Shown piece by piece: positions 56,788 through 64,000 of a DNA stretch of 64,000 nucleotides. The notes under the pieces are model-generated. The model saw nothing but the letters and a program-made list of their open reading frames with translations, was not told the origin of the DNA and made no database searches. Location: the NCBI GenBank assembly GCA_964574635.1, contig CAZNOG010000005.1, forward strand, positions 1-64,000, written 5' to 3'. Numbering within the stretch: position 1 is the first letter of the stretch; every line of letters begins with the position of its first letter. The position numbers were made by a program, and so were the translations under genes. This stretch comes from CAZNOG01 sp964574635 (GTDB lineage: Bacteria; Bacteroidota; Bacteroidia; Flavobacteriales_D; Cryomorphaceae).

Positions 56788-57465
56788 ATGGAACCCATGC
56801 AACCCAAAAAAACACCGGAAGCCGACATCGAGCGCAAACGGGCCGCGCTGATGATCATCGGTTTGCTCTTCGCAACAGCACTGATATTGGTTGCGTTTGA
56901 ATGGAGAACTTACGACACCGAAGTTGCAAGTCTTGGAGAAGTCGAAATCGATTTGATCGAAGAAGAGATTATTCCCATCTCACAGCAGCAACCTCCACCC
57001 CCGCCACCTCCGCCTGCTCCTACCACCGTGATTGAGATCGTGGAAGACGAAGTCGAGATCGAAGAGGAACTCGTCATCGAAGACATGGAGATCGACGAGT
57101 CGACGGAAATCGAATATATCCCGGAAGTCGTGGAAGAAGTGGAGGAAGAACAGATTTTCACCATCGTTGAAGAGATGCCAAGCTTTCCGGGCGGTGAAGC
57201 GGCCATGATCAAATACTTGGCGCAAAACACCCGCTACCCTCCCATGGCTAAAGAAGCGGGAATAGAAGGAACTGTGTACGTTACCTTCGTTGTGAACGAA
57301 AACGGCGAAGTGAGCGACGTGCGCGTATTGCGGTCCATCGGGGGAGGAACCGACGAAGAAGCGATCCGCGTGGTGCAAAACATGCCGCGTTGGACACCGG
57401 GAAAACAAAGGGGAAAACCGGTAAGGGTGCAGTACAACCTGCCCATCCGATTTACGCTTCGATAA
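56788..57465 (+). CDS. tonB: Energy transducer TonB
   Basis: The protein is 225 aa. One N-terminal transmembrane helix (about 20-39: ALMIIGLLFATALILVAFEW), a periplasmic linker with PPPPPPPPAP and a long acidic stretch (EIVEDEVEIEEELVIEDMEI), and the TonB C-terminal domain (about 130-225: YPPMAKEAGIEGTVYVTFVVNENGEVSDVRVL, ending LPIRFTLR). It passes proton-motive energy from ExbBD to outer-membrane receptors. Those partners are not in the window. A strong terminator follows. Confidence 0.93.
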   Translation: MEPMQPKKTPEADIERKRAALMIIGLLFATALILVAFEWRTYDTEVASLGEVEIDLIEEEIIPISQQQPPPPPPPPAPTTVIEIVEDEVEIEEELVIEDMEIDESTEIEYIPEVVEEVEEEQIFTIVEEMPSFPGGEAAMIKYLAQNTRYPPMAKEAGIEGTVYVTFVVNENGEVSDVRVLRSIGGGTDEEAIRVVQNMPRWTPGKQRGKPVRVQYNLPIRFTLR

Positions 57466-57513
57466 AATCGCTGCGGCCGACCTGTCAAGGTCAACCAAAA
57501 AACAATTCGACTT

Positions 57514-57552
57514 GAAGCCCGGTACTTGGGATACCGGGCTTCGGTATTTTTT
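57514..57552 (+). terminator. Rho-independent terminator after tonB
   Basis: Perfect 11-bp stem GAAGCCCGGTA (57514-57524) with TACCGGGCTTC (57532-57542), 7-nt loop, then GGTATTTTTT. Confidence 0.92.
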
Positions 57553-57588
57553 GGCCACCCGCTATTCTTCCCACCTGAGCCAATCCCA

Positions 57589-57596
57589 TATCTTTG
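57589..57596 (+). promoter_or_regulatory. Promoter -7 box for the CotH/lamin-tail gene
   Basis: TATCTTTG fits TAnnTTTG. It covers the upstream TTG at 57594, so the start is the next TTG at 57618, 22 bp after the box. Confidence 0.5.
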
Positions 57597-57617
57597 CTTG
57601 CCGCTACAAAAAATCTA

Positions 57618-59915
57618 TTGCACGTACGCTACCACATACGATTTGCCCTTTGCATGCTGGGTTTGCTCGCCGGGCTTCGGGGTTCCGCCCAACCGGTCAT
57701 CAATGAAGTCTTGTCGCTGAACGAAACGGGCATCGTAGACGGTGACGGCGATCGGAACGATTGGATCGAACTGTACAACCCCGATCCCGCGCCGGTGAAC
57801 CTGTCGGGATACACCCTGACCGACGACGCCTCCTCCGGGCTGAAATGGACCTTCCCCGACGTAGTCATCGAAGGCAACGGTTTTCTGTTGATTCACGCCT
57901 CGGGGAAAAACCGGCACGATGCGGAGGAACTTCACACCGATTTCAAAATCACATCCGACGGTGAGTGGCTCTACTTGGAAGCTCCCGATGGCGGCCCGGT
58001 GGATCAGGTGGCCGTACCTCCCCTGAAGCAAGACAAATCGTTCGGAAGGTATCCGGATGGCGGGACATGGAGCCATCTTGACAACACGACGCCCGGAAGC
58101 ACAAACAACGGTGCCAATCACCTCACGTTCTCCAAACCCTCGGGGTTTTATCCGGAGGAATTTCCCCTGGAGGTGAACTCCTTGTCCGACGACACCATTT
58201 ACTACACCACGGACGGTACCGTGCCGACGCCGGCTTCGACCCCATACGAAAACCTCATCCCCATCACCGATCCATCCGATGAACCCAACGTGTTATCGGC
58301 CATCCGCACGGCCGGAGAAGAATGGGTGAATCCGGGAAGATGGGTGGAACCTTCCGAGCCCGTCGCCAAAGCCGTGGTTCTGAGATTCGCATCGTATCGC
58401 AATGGAGAGAGAACGAGCGACGTCCACACCCAGACGTATTTCGTCGGTTCGACGTACGGCAGGTATTCGCTGCCGGTGATCTCCCTGGTTACCGATCCCG
58501 GGAATTTCTTCGATCACGACACCGGAATTTACGTTCCCGGCGTGCACTACGACCCGAATAACCACGAATGGACGGGCAATTCTCATCAACGGGGTGACTC
58601 GTGGGAGCGGGACGTTCACATCGCATACTTCGGCAACAACCATGCACTTGCCTTTCAACAAGATGCTGGAATACGAATCCACGGGGGAAAAAGCCGGGCG
58701 TACGCACAAAAATCCCTGAGGCTCTACGCGCGAAACGAATACGGTGACAAGTATTTTCGCTTTCCCCTGCTGCCGAATAGACCCGTGTTCGAATACAAGC
58801 GTTTTATTCTGCGTTGCGTCATGGGCTCTTGGGAAGGACAAACCATGATCGCCGACGACGTGGCACAGCGAATCGCCTCGCCCCTGGATTTGGAATATCA
58901 GGACAGCCGACCCGTGATCGTTTTCCTTAACGGCGAGTATTGGGGAATTCACACCATAAAAGACAGACTGGACGAGAATTACGTCGGGTACATCGCGGAT
59001 GCCGACCCCGATTCGGTCGTCATTTACGACAATCCGACGCAGGACTACGAAATAACGGAGTTCATCGAATCCCATGACCTGTCGGATGACGGGAATTTCG
59101 AAACCTTGTCCGAGATGATGGATGTCGACAATTACATAGACTACCAGATCGCGGAACAATTTTTCAGGAACTACGATTGGCCGTCGAACAACTTGAAAGC
59201 GTGGAAGGAACCTTCATCGAAATGGCGGTGGATATTGTACGATTTGGACGCCGGTTTCGGCGAAACGGATAGAAACATGCTTCGCCATGCCACTGCCAAC
59301 AACCCCGATGTGGATTACCCCAATCCACCGTATTCGACGTTGCTGTTTCGATCATTGCTGCAAAACCAAGTCTTCCGCAATCGTTTCATCTCGCGCTACG
59401 CGGAAATCCTGAACGGGCATTTCCGGTCGGAACACACGTTGGAAGTGCTGAATGAAATAAAAGCGGTGTACGCCCCCGAAGTCGAGGAAAATATTTCGAG
59501 GTGGAATTATCCTCCGTCGTATGAACATTGGGAAACCGACGTGGACGCCTTGGGGCGATTCCTCGAAGAGCGCCCGTGTTTTTCGGCGGTCCACGTGAAA
59601 GGCTTCTTCGGGTTGAGTCACTTCGACTTCGATTGTTACTACGTGATTCCGTCCGAAAATCTATCCATCCTTATCGTTCCCAACCCCAATCAAGGCAAGT
59701 TTACCATCTATGCCTCCCGGGAGGCGTCGTGGGACAACGCCACTCTGCGCATTCACGACGTGCGGGGTGCAACGGTATACACGCGAAACGGGTTGACGCT
59801 GGACTTCACCCAACCCCTTGGCGTGGATGTGCACGGACTTTCGCCAGGCATGTACCTCTTGGAAATTCGAAGCGAGCGTAGGGTGGAAAAAGTGAAGTTC
59901 ATCGTAGCCTACTAA
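57618..59915 (+). CDS. Secreted CotH-kinase-like protein with lamin-tail domain and type IX sorting end
   Basis: The protein is 765 aa from the TTG at 57618, with a signal peptide (IRFALCMLGLLAGLRGSAQ). Order: lamin-tail domain (about 25-135: VINEVLSLNETGIVDGDGDRNDWIELYNP, LSGYTLTDD), a chitobiase/FN3-like segment, the CotH kinase-like region (about 270-560: LPVISLVTDPGNFFD, IRIHGGKSRAYAQKSLRLYAR, LNGEYWGIHTIKDRLDENYV, WRWILYDLDAGFG), and a type A C-terminal sorting domain (IVPNPNQGKFTIYAS, RIHDVRGATVYTRNG, LSPGMYLLEIRS). It is probably exported by the SprA system and either anchored or released. Confidence 0.9.
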   Translation: MHVRYHIRFALCMLGLLAGLRGSAQPVINEVLSLNETGIVDGDGDRNDWIELYNPDPAPVNLSGYTLTDDASSGLKWTFPDVVIEGNGFLLIHASGKNRHDAEELHTDFKITSDGEWLYLEAPDGGPVDQVAVPPLKQDKSFGRYPDGGTWSHLDNTTPGSTNNGANHLTFSKPSGFYPEEFPLEVNSLSDDTIYYTTDGTVPTPASTPYENLIPITDPSDEPNVLSAIRTAGEEWVNPGRWVEPSEPVAKAVVLRFASYRNGERTSDVHTQTYFVGSTYGRYSLPVISLVTDPGNFFDHDTGIYVPGVHYDPNNHEWTGNSHQRGDSWERDVHIAYFGNNHALAFQQDAGIRIHGGKSRAYAQKSLRLYARNEYGDKYFRFPLLPNRPVFEYKRFILRCVMGSWEGQTMIADDVAQRIASPLDLEYQDSRPVIVFLNGEYWGIHTIKDRLDENYVGYIADADPDSVVIYDNPTQDYEITEFIESHDLSDDGNFETLSEMMDVDNYIDYQIAEQFFRNYDWPSNNLKAWKEPSSKWRWILYDLDAGFGETDRNMLRHATANNPDVDYPNPPYSTLLFRSLLQNQVFRNRFISRYAEILNGHFRSEHTLEVLNEIKAVYAPEVEENISRWNYPPSYEHWETDVDALGRFLEERPCFSAVHVKGFFGLSHFDFDCYYVIPSENLSILIVPNPNQGKFTIYASREASWDNATLRIHDVRGATVYTRNGLTLDFTQPLGVDVHGLSPGMYLLEIRSERRVEKVKFIVAY

Positions 59916-59928
59916 GTGGAACCCGCGT

Positions 59929-60156
59929 GAGGGATAGAAGCGGCATCCTTTTCCGCCCTTCGGATTATCGGCCGAGTGGAATGGGAGCTTCCTAAGAAAT
60001 GCGCCACACCCCCGAAACGAAGGGATGGGAGGCGGAAAAGATAAAGCGGATAGCCCGACCCGGGAGTCAAAAAGTCAAATTCGGGAATCATCGGAATCGA
60101 TGTCCCGAACGGGAATATTCCACTCGAGCTCAACCCCGGGGCACGCCCAAAAAACC
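59929..60156 (+). ncRNA. Structured intergenic element, copy C (Flavo-1-like)
   Basis: Third copy, in the gap between the CotH gene and the nadR-like gene. It starts GAGGGATAGAAGCGGCATCC, then CTTTTCCGCC (59948-59957) pairs with GGCGGAAAAG (60031-60040), followed by AAAGCGGATAGCCCGACCC; CCCGGG (60059-60064) pairs with CCCGGG (60135-60140), enclosing TTCGGGA (60080-60086)/TCCCGAA (60103-60109). It ends CACGCCCAAAAAACC. This copy is closest to my memory of the Flavo-1 RNA consensus of Flavobacteria. Confidence 0.65.
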
Positions 60157-60171
60157 GACTGTCATTTGGCC

Positions 60172-60696
60172 TTATAACCCCTTGCTTTCGAGGTATTTCA
60201 GCGTGGTATTCAGCCGGTTTTCACCTTGGCCTTCGACGATGAAATAATCGGCTTTGGCGTCATCGAGTTCGCGGCGGTACATGGCGAAAAGCTCCATTCG
60301 CTCGGCGGGATCGGGGCTTTCGCGAAAGGGATCGGGGGTCCAAGGCAAATCGGGTTTGCACAGCAGCCGGAAGTGGTACGTGCGCTCCTGCACCGCTCTC
60401 CGAATGCGCTCGGAAACGGTACCGAAACGAAATTGGGACCATATCTTGATCACCAGCATATCGGTATCGAAAAAGCACAATCGAGCGGCCGATTGAATGG
60501 CGCGCTCTTCGTTGCGGATCTGGCCGCGGCAGATGCGATCGAGGTCGTGCACGTCGTAAGCTCCTCCCGACGAGGACAGGAATTCCCGGGCGAATTCGGG
60601 AGCGTAGGAGGTGTGGAAATGCGCTGCCAGCGCCTGGGTAAGCACGGATTTTCCCGAAGATTCGGGGCCCGTGACGGCTATTCTGACGGGACTCAT
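60172..60696 (-). CDS. NadR-like ribosylnicotinamide kinase
   Basis: The protein is 174 aa from ATG 60696 (MSPVRIAVTGPESSGKSVLTQALA). The P-loop is GPESSGKS; LSSSGGAYDVHDLDRICRGQ and FFDTDMLVIKIWSQFRFG follow as in the kinase domain of NadR, and the C-terminal GQGENRLNTTLKYLESKG is typical. It should phosphorylate nicotinamide riboside to NMN after import. Its start overlaps the pnuC 3' end by 4 bp (ATGA), so uptake and phosphorylation are coupled. Confidence 0.92.
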   Translation of the reverse strand: MSPVRIAVTGPESSGKSVLTQALAAHFHTSYAPEFAREFLSSSGGAYDVHDLDRICRGQIRNEERAIQSAARLCFFDTDMLVIKIWSQFRFGTVSERIRRAVQERTYHFRLLCKPDLPWTPDPFRESPDPAERMELFAMYRRELDDAKADYFIVEGQGENRLNTTLKYLESKGL

Positions 60697-61271
60697 TGGG
60701 CGAAGGATTGTTTGCGGGTTTCGCGGAGCCACCGGATGTACCCGTATACGGACATGCCGGTGTACACCAAGGACAACAATGCGTACAAATTCAGGTCTCG
60801 GGAGAGGTAGAGGTAGACGGTGAAGCCATTGATGGCGATCCAGTAAATCCAGTTTTCGAGCAGACGTCTGGCGACCATCCAGGTGGTGATGAAGCTGAAC
60901 ACCGTGGTGAATGAATCGAGCATGGGCATTTGGGCGTCGGTGAATGTGCTCAATAGAAAATAGAGCCCCACCGACAAGAGGTACCCGCCGAAGAGCACCG
61001 CCAAATGCGTGGTGAGCGGCCACTCGGTGATGCGGAGGTCACCGCCCTTCGTTTGGTTCTTTTTCCACTGCGCCCAGCCGTATACCCCGACGATGACGTA
61101 GTAGGTGAAGAGTATGGCCTCGGCGTACAATTTCACTTCGATAAACAGGGCGATACCGAGTGCGGATCCGATGATGCCCATGGGCCAACACCATATGCTG
61201 CCCTTGGCCGCCAAGAGAACGTACGCGATATTGAACGCGACGGCGAGGTACTCGATCCACTCAGCCGCCAT
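60693..61271 (-). CDS. pnuC: PnuC-family vitamin transporter
   Basis: The protein is 192 aa with seven hydrophobic helices. Family signs: YVLLAAKGSIWCWPMGIIGSALG, FTYYVIVGVYGWAQWKK, NWIYWIAINGFTVYLYLSRDL. PnuC proteins carry ribosylnicotinamide or, in the PnuT group, thiamine by facilitated diffusion. The nadR-like kinase downstream argues for ribosylnicotinamide; the thiamine-binding-like gene upstream argues for thiamine. Confidence 0.93.
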   Translation of the reverse strand: MAAEWIEYLAVAFNIAYVLLAAKGSIWCWPMGIIGSALGIALFIEVKLYAEAILFTYYVIVGVYGWAQWKKNQTKGGDLRITEWPLTTHLAVLFGGYLLSVGLYFLLSTFTDAQMPMLDSFTTVFSFITTWMVARRLLENWIYWIAINGFTVYLYLSRDLNLYALLSLVYTGMSVYGYIRWLRETRKQSFAQ

Positions 61272-61527
61272 AGCGGTAATCCGGATCGAGATCGCCGGGC
61301 AAAACTTTCATGACGAATGAAGACTTGAACTCTTTGGAGAAGACCCGCTTCACGGAGGCGTTTACCGCTTCCATCACGCGGTCGTACTCTCCGTATACCT
61401 GCGTGCTCAACGTATTCACGCGGATGGTGAGTCCCGGGAAATTGTGCAACGCGTCGACAAACTCGAGGACTTCCCGTTCGTACTCAGTGGAAAAGGCGTA
61501 CATGGATATTTCAACTGCAATGCGCAT
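61261..61527 (-). CDS. YkoF/MTH1187-type thiamine-binding protein
   Basis: The protein is 88 aa from ATG 61527. MRIAVEISMYAFSTEYEREVLEFVDALHNFPGLTIRVNTLSTQVYGEYDRVM and SSFVMKVLPGDL follow the thiamine-binding family (PF01910-like). It is cytoplasmic. It overlaps pnuC by 11 bp and is the first gene of the three. Its role may be to bind thiamine or its pyrimidine part. Confidence 0.82.
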   Translation of the reverse strand: MRIAVEISMYAFSTEYEREVLEFVDALHNFPGLTIRVNTLSTQVYGEYDRVMEAVNASVKRVFSKEFKSSFVMKVLPGDLDPDYRYGG

Positions 61528-61638
61528 GGTGTCGGTTTGTTTGGTGGTTTGGAAGCGTAAAGGTAAGAAGTCCATCGCCGACGGAACGACCCGGGAGTCC
61601 ATTCCTTGCCGTGTCGGGGATTTGGCTCGGTCGGGAGT

Positions 61639-62604
61639 TCAAGAACCGAGTTTGAGGAGGCGAACGTCGGGGTTTCTGTCTAGGATTTCCCGGGCCACCG
61701 GTTCGTCTTTCACCATTTGGAGGCGAAGGGATTCGAGGTCGTGGAATTTTACTTCGTCCCGGTAGCGCTCCACGAAGTACACCTTCATCTCTTTATTGTA
61801 CAAGTCGCCGTGGAAGTCGAAAAGGTGTACTTCCACCAGCGGTGTGTCGATGTCGCCGATGGTGGGCCGGATGCCGATGTTGGCCATGCCGGGATACCGC
61901 ACCCCTTCGATTTCGCCGTACACGGCGTAGATGCCGTTTCCCGGAATGAGCTTGTAGGTTTCCGGGGGACGGATATTGGCGGTGGGAAATCCGAGTGTCC
62001 GGCCCAGTTCGTTTCCCTTGCCCACCACGCCCGAGACGGAATAGGTGTATCCGAGGTATTCGTTGGCTCTTACCACGTCTCCTTCGATCAAGGCCTTTCG
62101 GATTTTCGTGGAACTTACGTTCACGTCGTCGATTTCCTGTGCGGGGATTTCCTCCAACGTGAATCCGTAGATGGGCGCGGCTTCTTTCAGGCGGTCGAGG
62201 TTGCCTTCGCGGTTTCGACCGAAGTGATGGTCGTACCCGATCACCAGCGTACCGACGTTGAACTGCCCCACCAGCACGTCGCGGATGTACGAATCGGCGG
62301 TGATGCGGCTGAACTTGGTGGAAAAGGGATGGATGACCAAATGGTCTAGGCCGGCGCTTTCCAGCAATTCGATGCGCTCTTGGCGTGTCGAAAGCAGTTT
62401 GAGGTCGTTGTCGTCGGGAAATAGCACCAGGCGTGGGTGGGGGAAGAAGGTCAGAAGCACTGATTCGGCGTCGGAATTTCTCGCCAATTCACCGATTCGC
62501 TTGAGGATTTTCTGATGACCCACGTGCACCCCGTCGAAGGTGCCCATGGTCACGACCGTTCGCTTTTTGGTGCCGAACTCGGAAATGTTCTTATAAACCT
62601 TCAA
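61639..62604 (-). CDS. ribF: Bifunctional riboflavin kinase/FAD synthetase
   Basis: The protein is 321 aa. The N-terminal nucleotidyltransferase domain (TMGTFDGVHVGHQKILKRI, LTFFPHP, VIGYDHHFGRNREG, VSSTKIRKALIEGDV) makes FAD. The C-terminal kinase domain (GKGNELGRTLGFPTANI, GIYAVYGEIEG, NIGIRPTIG, VHLFDFHGDLY) phosphorylates riboflavin. Length is normal. It is transcribed upstream of the thiamine-binding-like gene, 111 bp apart. No FMN or TPP riboswitch is seen. Confidence 0.96.
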   Translation of the reverse strand: MKVYKNISEFGTKKRTVVTMGTFDGVHVGHQKILKRIGELARNSDAESVLLTFFPHPRLVLFPDDNDLKLLSTRQERIELLESAGLDHLVIHPFSTKFSRITADSYIRDVLVGQFNVGTLVIGYDHHFGRNREGNLDRLKEAAPIYGFTLEEIPAQEIDDVNVSSTKIRKALIEGDVVRANEYLGYTYSVSGVVGKGNELGRTLGFPTANIRPPETYKLIPGNGIYAVYGEIEGVRYPGMANIGIRPTIGDIDTPLVEVHLFDFHGDLYNKEMKVYFVERYRDEVKFHDLESLRLQMVKDEPVAREILDRNPDVRLLKLGS

Positions 62605-62728
62605 GCCAACCCTGTTTGTATTCCACTCATTAAGATACGCTTAACTCATCCCAACTTTCCCGATTGGCGCGCGGTGGAGCGCCGTGGGCGGTCGAGTCAA
62701 ATGTAAAAAAATAATGTCAGCGCCGCAG

Positions 62729-62759
62729 TTGGGTATACCGCGGATAAACCTTAGCTTTG
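62729..62759 (+). promoter_or_regulatory. Promoter for atpD
   Basis: TTG (62729-62731), 20-bp spacer, TAGCTTTG (62752-62759). A clear Bacteroidota promoter 46 bp before the atpD ATG. Confidence 0.75.
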
Positions 62760-62805
62760 CAGCGCTGAAAAACCGCCCTTCGGGCACCGCATCAAACTTA
62801 TAAAA

Positions 62806-64000
62806 ATGGGAAGCAATACCGGAAGAGTACTTCAGATCATTGGACCGGTTGTCGATGTTCACTTCGCAGATGAAAAAAGCCTGCCGAAGATCCACGACGC
62901 CTTGGAAATCACCCGTGAAGACGGATCGAAATTGGTGTTGGAATGCCAGCAACACATTGGTGAGGACGCCGTGCGTACCATCTCGATGGACGCCACCGAC
63001 GGCATTGCCCGCGGCACCGAAGTGGTGAATACGGGATCTCCCATCAAAATGCCGATCGGCGATGAAATCCGCGGCCGTCTGTTCAACGTCACCGGCGACG
63101 CGATCGACGGAATCGGAGCGGTGAGCAAAGAAAACGGCTACCCCATCCACCGCGAGGCGCCCAAGTTCGAAGACCTGTCCACTTCCAACGAAATCCTGTA
63201 CACCGGCATCAAGGTCATCGACCTGATCGAGCCCTACTCCAAGGGTGGTAAAGTCGGACTCTTCGGTGGTGCCGGGGTCGGCAAAACCGTATTGATCCAA
63301 GAGTTGATCAACAACATCGCCAAAGGGTATTCGGGTCTTTCGGTATTCGCCGGAGTCGGCGAGCGCACCCGTGAAGGAAACGACCTGTTGCGCGAGATGC
63401 TCGAGTCGGGCATCATCACCTACGGCGAGGAGTTCATGAAATCCATGGAAGCCGGCGGGTGGGACCTTTCCAAGGTCGACAAAGAAAAAATGAAGGAATC
63501 ACAGGCTTCTTTCGTGTTCGGCCAGATGAACGAACCTCCCGGGGCGCGCGCCCGCGTAGCCCTCTCAGGCCTCACCCTCGCCGAGTACTTCCGCGACGGC
63601 GACGACGAGTCTGGCGGACGCGACATCCTCTTCTTCATCGACAATATTTTCCGCTTTACCCAAGCGGGTTCCGAGGTATCGGCACTTTTGGGTCGTATGC
63701 CCTCGGCGGTAGGTTACCAGCCCACCCTCGCCACCGAGATGGGTGGCATGCAGGAGCGCATCACCTCGACCAAGCGCGGGTCCATCACCTCGGTACAAGC
63801 GGTATACGTACCCGCAGACGACCTTACCGACCCGGCGCCGGCCACCACCTTCGCCCACTTGGACGCGCAAACGGTACTTTCCAGAAAAATCGCCGAGCTG
63901 GGTATCTACCCCGCCGTCGACCCATTGGATTCCACCTCCCGCATCCTCACGCCCGAGATCGTGGGCAAAGAGCACTACGAATGCGCCGAGCGCGTGAAGG
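62806..64000 (+). CDS. atpD: F1 ATP synthase beta subunit, cut by the window end
   Basis: The first 398 codons are visible. Start MGSNTGRVLQIIGPVVDVHF, Walker A GLFGGAGVGKTVLIQEL, catalytic Glu in GVGERTREGNDL, and ILFFIDNIFRFTQAGSEVSALLGRMPSAVGYQPTLATEMG. A stretch of about 25 residues after GEEFMKSM (GGWDLSKVDKEKMKES) is the insertion usual in Bacteroidota AtpD. Catalyses ATP synthesis on F1. It has its own promoter and is not preceded by other atp genes, as commonly seen in this phylum. Confidence 0.98.
   Translation, partial: MGSNTGRVLQIIGPVVDVHFADEKSLPKIHDALEITREDGSKLVLECQQHIGEDAVRTISMDATDGIARGTEVVNTGSPIKMPIGDEIRGRLFNVTGDAIDGIGAVSKENGYPIHREAPKFEDLSTSNEILYTGIKVIDLIEPYSKGGKVGLFGGAGVGKTVLIQELINNIAKGYSGLSVFAGVGERTREGNDLLREMLESGIITYGEEFMKSMEAGGWDLSKVDKEKMKESQASFVFGQMNEPPGARARVALSGLTLAEYFRDGDDESGGRDILFFIDNIFRFTQAGSEVSALLGRMPSAVGYQPTLATEMGGMQERITSTKRGSITSVQAVYVPADDLTDPAPATTFAHLDAQTVLSRKIAELGIYPAVDPLDSTSRILTPEIVGKEHYECAERVK

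Noticed and set aside
61528..61638. TPP or FMN riboswitch before the thiamine-binding-like/PnuC operon
   Set aside because: The gap is only 111 bp and none of the conserved riboswitch strings is seen.

Overview
The window comes from a high-GC member of the Bacteroidota, most likely the Flavobacteriales. The evidence is: a sprA (type IX secretion) gene in the typical ruvA-sprA-gcvH-vanZ-tonB neighbourhood; C-terminal type IX sorting-like domains; promoters of the Bacteroidota form (TTG, a spacer of 17-20, then TAnnTTTG); a three-gene succinate dehydrogenase with one large cytochrome b subunit; a FecR/ECF sigma/TonB-receptor set; and atpD standing apart from a full atp operon. Many genes have no Shine-Dalgarno site and several seem to start at TTG or GTG. 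No species can be named from the sequence alone.

Layout. 1-21 kb is a mosaic of core genes: an exported protein cut by the window edge, a TPR/HTH membrane regulator, kbl, trpS, an HNH-like protein, two coupled exported amidohydrolases, a histidine kinase/response regulator pair, an SDR protein, a HAD phosphatase, tRNA-Ala and tRNA-Met, a fructosamine-kinase-like protein, and an ECF sigma - TonB receptor - FecR cluster. 21.2-30.0 kb is a type I restriction-modification island with visibly lower GC (hsdM, a KilA-N gene, hsdS, hsdR). 30.5-47.6 kb holds core genes again: a quinone oxidoreductase and RidA protein, sdhCAB, rfaD, a MerR regulator, an M23 peptidase, alaS, two OmpA proteins, an O-methyltransferase and an M16 peptidase. 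47.9-57.5 kb is the ruvA-sprA-gcvH-vanZ-tonB block. 57.6-64 kb has a large CotH/lamin-tail protein that looks like a type IX cargo, a thiamine-binding-like/PnuC/NadR-kinase operon, ribF and the start of atpD.

The most unusual part is the restriction island, which has been invaded several times by palindromic repeats, each linked to a nuclease or transposase gene. (1) hsdR carries an in-frame insert of about 235 codons just before its Walker A motif. The insert encodes a complete DUF559 (Vsr-like) endonuclease domain flanked by inverted arrays of a GC-rich hairpin repeat. (2) hsdR carries a second in-frame array of the same repeat without the nuclease. (3) A REP-associated tyrosine transposase (RAYT) gene sits at the hsdR start, overlaps it by 4 bp, contains a perfect 28-bp palindrome inside its own reading frame, and has a truncated copy of the hsdR 5' end on its far side. 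(4) A GxxExxY (PD-(D/E)XK) gene lies between hsdS and the RAYT gene, with two copies of a roughly 100-bp inverted repeat that begins TGTCTGAACC. Reading frames and ATGA-type gene couplings are kept at every junction.

Two dispersed non-coding families were also found by eye: a structured element of about 220-230 nt in three copies with covarying helices (it resembles the Flavo-1 RNA class as I remember it), and an 18-nt motif (GACACACCCACAAAAACC) in four intergenic copies.
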